DNA from: an uncultured Actinomycetospora sp.
GTDB taxonomy: Bacteria > Actinomycetota > Actinomycetes > Mycobacteriales > Pseudonocardiaceae
DNA length: 6,843 nt
Assembly (NCBI GenBank): GCA_902805495.1
Contig: CADCTH010000577.1
Span: 1-6,843, forward strand
Direction: 5' to 3'
Numbering within the stretch: position 1 is the first letter of the stretch; every line of letters begins with the position of its first letter. Both the position numbers and the translations under genes were made by a program. Below are positions 5,921 to 6,843 of the stretch, one piece after another. The notes beneath the pieces were generated by a model, which ran no database searches, was not told the DNA's origin, and saw only the letters and a list, made by a program, of their open reading frames with translations.

Positions 5921-5943
5921 CTCACGTAGAGGTCTACGTTGAG
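5921..5943 (-). promoter_or_regulatory. Dyad upstream of ftsZ
   Basis: On the coding strand CTCAACGTAGA pairs with TCTACGTGAG around a CC centre, perfect except for one bulged A. The 3' arm can also form GACCTC/GAGGTC around TACGT, so two foldings compete. It ends 67 nt before the ATG. I recall similar inverted-repeat sequence ahead of ftsZ in other actinobacteria, which suggests an operator or leader structure. Confidence 0.55.
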
Positions 5944-5966
5944 GCGATCATTTGCGCGACGTGCGC

Positions 5967-5996
5967 ACGGTAGGCAGGCGCGGTGCGGCATTTCCA
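5967..5996 (-). promoter_or_regulatory. Weak candidate ftsZ promoter
   Basis: TGGAAA (5996-5991) and TACCGT (5972-5967), 18 nt apart, match the housekeeping consensus at 4 of 6 and 3 of 6 positions. The predicted start would lie just upstream of the dyad. Base matching alone is weak support in this GC-rich context. Confidence 0.22.
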
Positions 5997-6011
5997 CGAG
6001 GCGCGCCGGGC

Positions 6012-6031
6012 GTGTCCCCACCTCACGACAC
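6012..6031. promoter_or_regulatory. Inverted GACAC pair (possible WhiA-type site)
   Basis: GTGTC (6012-6016) and GACAC (6027-6031) form an inverted pair with a 10-nt gap, i.e. half-site centres 15 bp apart. A third GACAC on the minus strand is at 5904-5908, abutting the 12-bp repeat. GACAC is the core reported for the sporulation/division regulator WhiA in Streptomyces; assignment here is by motif and position only. Confidence 0.35.
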
Positions 6032-6133
6032 CCACTCGGCGGACGGTCGTCACGCAGGCGCCGACCCTGGAGTAGCACTCGAGGGTTGCGGCCCGGCGCA
6101 TTCCGAGGGACGCCCCGGCTCGTGGAGGCCCGC

Positions 6134-6843
6134 TCAGCGGACGACGGCGAGGTCCGGGGTCGAGACGTCGTACACCGTGCCCGGGCGGGTGAGCAGCGCG
6201 GAGAGCACGGCGGCCTTGCGCTCGTTGTCGGTGTCCGCGCCCCAGCGCACCTCGCGGGAGCCCGAGAGCACGAACGAGACGTCGAAGCGCCCGTTGGCCC
6301 GCACCTCCAGGACCTCGGCACGCAGGGTGGCGGGCAGGGCGACGGAGACGTCCGCAGCGGCGCGGGTGCCCGCCTCGTCGGGCGACGGGAGCACGCCCGG
6401 CGGGAGGACCAACGTCGGGACGCCCGCCGGGCGCTCGGGCAGCGTCCGGTAGCCGAAGCCGGTGGCGTCGACGAGCAGGACGCCACCCGGCGCCGGCGCG
6501 GCGAGAACCGGTTCGCGCTCGGCCACCGTCACCACGAGGGTGCCGGGCCAGTCGCGGGACACGGCCACGGCGGCGCTGCGCGGGAGGGTCCGCACCCGCT
6601 CGACCACCTCGTCGCCGTCGAGCCAGAGCAGTGAGGTGCCCGGACCGATCGCGGCGGCGTCGCGGATCGGGTCGACCTGGTCGGGGGCGGCACCGACGAC
6701 CTGCACGTCCCGGACGTCGAGCAGTGGGGAGAACACCGTCAGCCACACCAGCGCGGCCACGGCGAGGACGCCGGCGGCGAGCCCGATCCAGAGCCCCTGA
6801 CGCCGCCGGCCCGGGCCCGGGCGCACGGCCCGGGCGGTGCGCC
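6134..6843 (-). CDS. ftsQ: FtsQ (DivIB family) divisome protein, 5' end at or beyond the window edge
   Basis: A bitopic membrane protein that scaffolds FtsB/FtsL and links the Z-ring to septal wall synthesis. Counting from a GTG at 6826-6824 (230 aa), it has a short Arg-rich cytoplasmic head and one membrane helix (about 11-33, GLWIGLAAGVLAVAALVWL). A POTRA domain follows (about 36-105: LDVRDVQVVGA, then LPRSAAVAVSRDWPGTLVVTVAEREPV), then the FtsQ beta domain (about 115-225: GGVLLVDATGFGYRTLP and the C-terminal block with TVYDVSTPDLAVV). The frame stays open to the window edge, and the GTG has no clear ribosome binding site, so the true start may lie outside; cytoplasmic heads in this family are usually longer. 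The TGA is at 6136-6134. No ftsA follows, as is normal in actinobacteria. Confidence 0.93.
   Translation of the reverse strand, partial: RTARAVRPGPGRRRQGLWIGLAAGVLAVAALVWLTVFSPLLDVRDVQVVGAAPDQVDPIRDAAAIGPGTSLLWLDGDEVVERVRTLPRSAAVAVSRDWPGTLVVTVAEREPVLAAPAPGGVLLVDATGFGYRTLPERPAGVPTLVLPPGVLPSPDEAGTRAAADVSVALPATLRAEVLEVRANGRFDVSFVLSGSREVRWGADTDNERKAAVLSALLTRPGTVYDVSTPDLAVVR

Larger units (their letters stand above)
5908..6090. repeat. Perfect 12-bp inverted repeat, arms 171 bp apart, upstream of ftsZ
   Basis: CGCAACCCTCGA at 5908-5919 and its exact reverse complement TCGAGGGTTGCG at 6079-6090. The flanking bases differ. The arms bracket the dyad and the central GACAC pair, as expected for paired operator half-sites or a looped structure; no binding protein is known to me for this sequence. 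Confidence 0.7.
5854..6133 (-). promoter_or_regulatory. ftsQ-ftsZ intergenic regulatory region
   Basis: A non-coding gap of 280 bp between the ftsQ stop and the ftsZ start; all frames give only Arg-rich chance products. It holds a tight dyad at 5921-5943, a perfect 12-bp inverted repeat at 5908-5919 and 6079-6090, and GACAC pentamers at 5904-5908 (minus), 6012-6016 (minus) and 6027-6031 (plus). Promoters in the ftsQ-ftsZ gap are established in Streptomyces, where WhiA is reported to act on ftsZ through GACAC-type sites. Whether that holds here is inference. Confidence 0.7.

Noticed and set aside
4063..5973. 636-codon plus-strand frame opposite pgeF and ftsZ
   Set aside because: Antisense shadow of two well-identified genes; low-complexity translation with no recognisable domain.
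5854..6486. N-terminal extension of ftsZ by about 211 codons in the same frame
   Set aside because: The extension is Arg/Pro/Ser-rich, crosses ftsQ in another frame, and the conserved FtsZ start MTPPHNYLAVIKV has a good ribosome binding site.
1..6843. Mobile element, phage, CRISPR or defence system
   Set aside because: No transposase, integrase, spacer-repeat array or terminal repeats seen; the genes are a conserved housekeeping division cluster with uniform composition.

Overview
The window reads as chromosomal DNA from a very GC-rich actinobacterium. The evidence is the order ftsQ-ftsZ-pgeF-yggS-sepF-wag31 with no ftsA between ftsQ and ftsZ, an FtsZ ending in the actinobacterial DDVDVPSFMRR tail, a Wag31-type DivIVA, frequent GTG starts, and strong third-position GC bias that opens long false frames on both strands. 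FtsZ and Wag31 look closer to the mycobacterial/pseudonocardial lineage than to Streptomyces. Pseudonocardiales is my best guess, but it rests on memory of protein sequences and not on a search.

Every gene lies on the minus strand, so transcription runs from high to low coordinates. In that order: the end of ftsQ (POTRA divisome protein, 5' end off or at the window edge); a 280-bp regulatory gap; ftsZ (433 aa); pgeF (GTG start 4 nt after the ftsZ stop); yggS (GTG start overlapping the pgeF stop by 4 nt); a 68-bp gap with a hairpin; sepF (316 aa, long disordered linker); a 478-bp gap where related genomes usually carry yggT but where I find no such gene; wag31 (315 aa); a strong GC hairpin likely acting as terminator; and the start of a small two-helix membrane protein that runs off the left edge.

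The genes form one division and growth module. FtsZ builds the ring. SepF ties the FtsZ C-terminal peptide to the membrane, the job FtsA does elsewhere. FtsQ is the periplasmic-side scaffold joining the ring to septal wall synthesis. Wag31 marks curved membrane at septum and poles and directs polar growth. PgeF and YggS are small-molecule quality-control proteins (peptidoglycan-precursor editing and PLP homeostasis) that travel with this cluster.

I see no mobile element, CRISPR array, RNA gene or defence system. The most unusual content is (i) the ftsZ upstream region, with a perfect 12-bp inverted repeat about 170 bp apart, a tight dyad and three GACAC boxes; (ii) 9-bp minisatellites that build three-residue repeats in YggS and SepF, alongside long low-complexity linkers in SepF, Wag31 and FtsZ; and (iii) the missing yggT.
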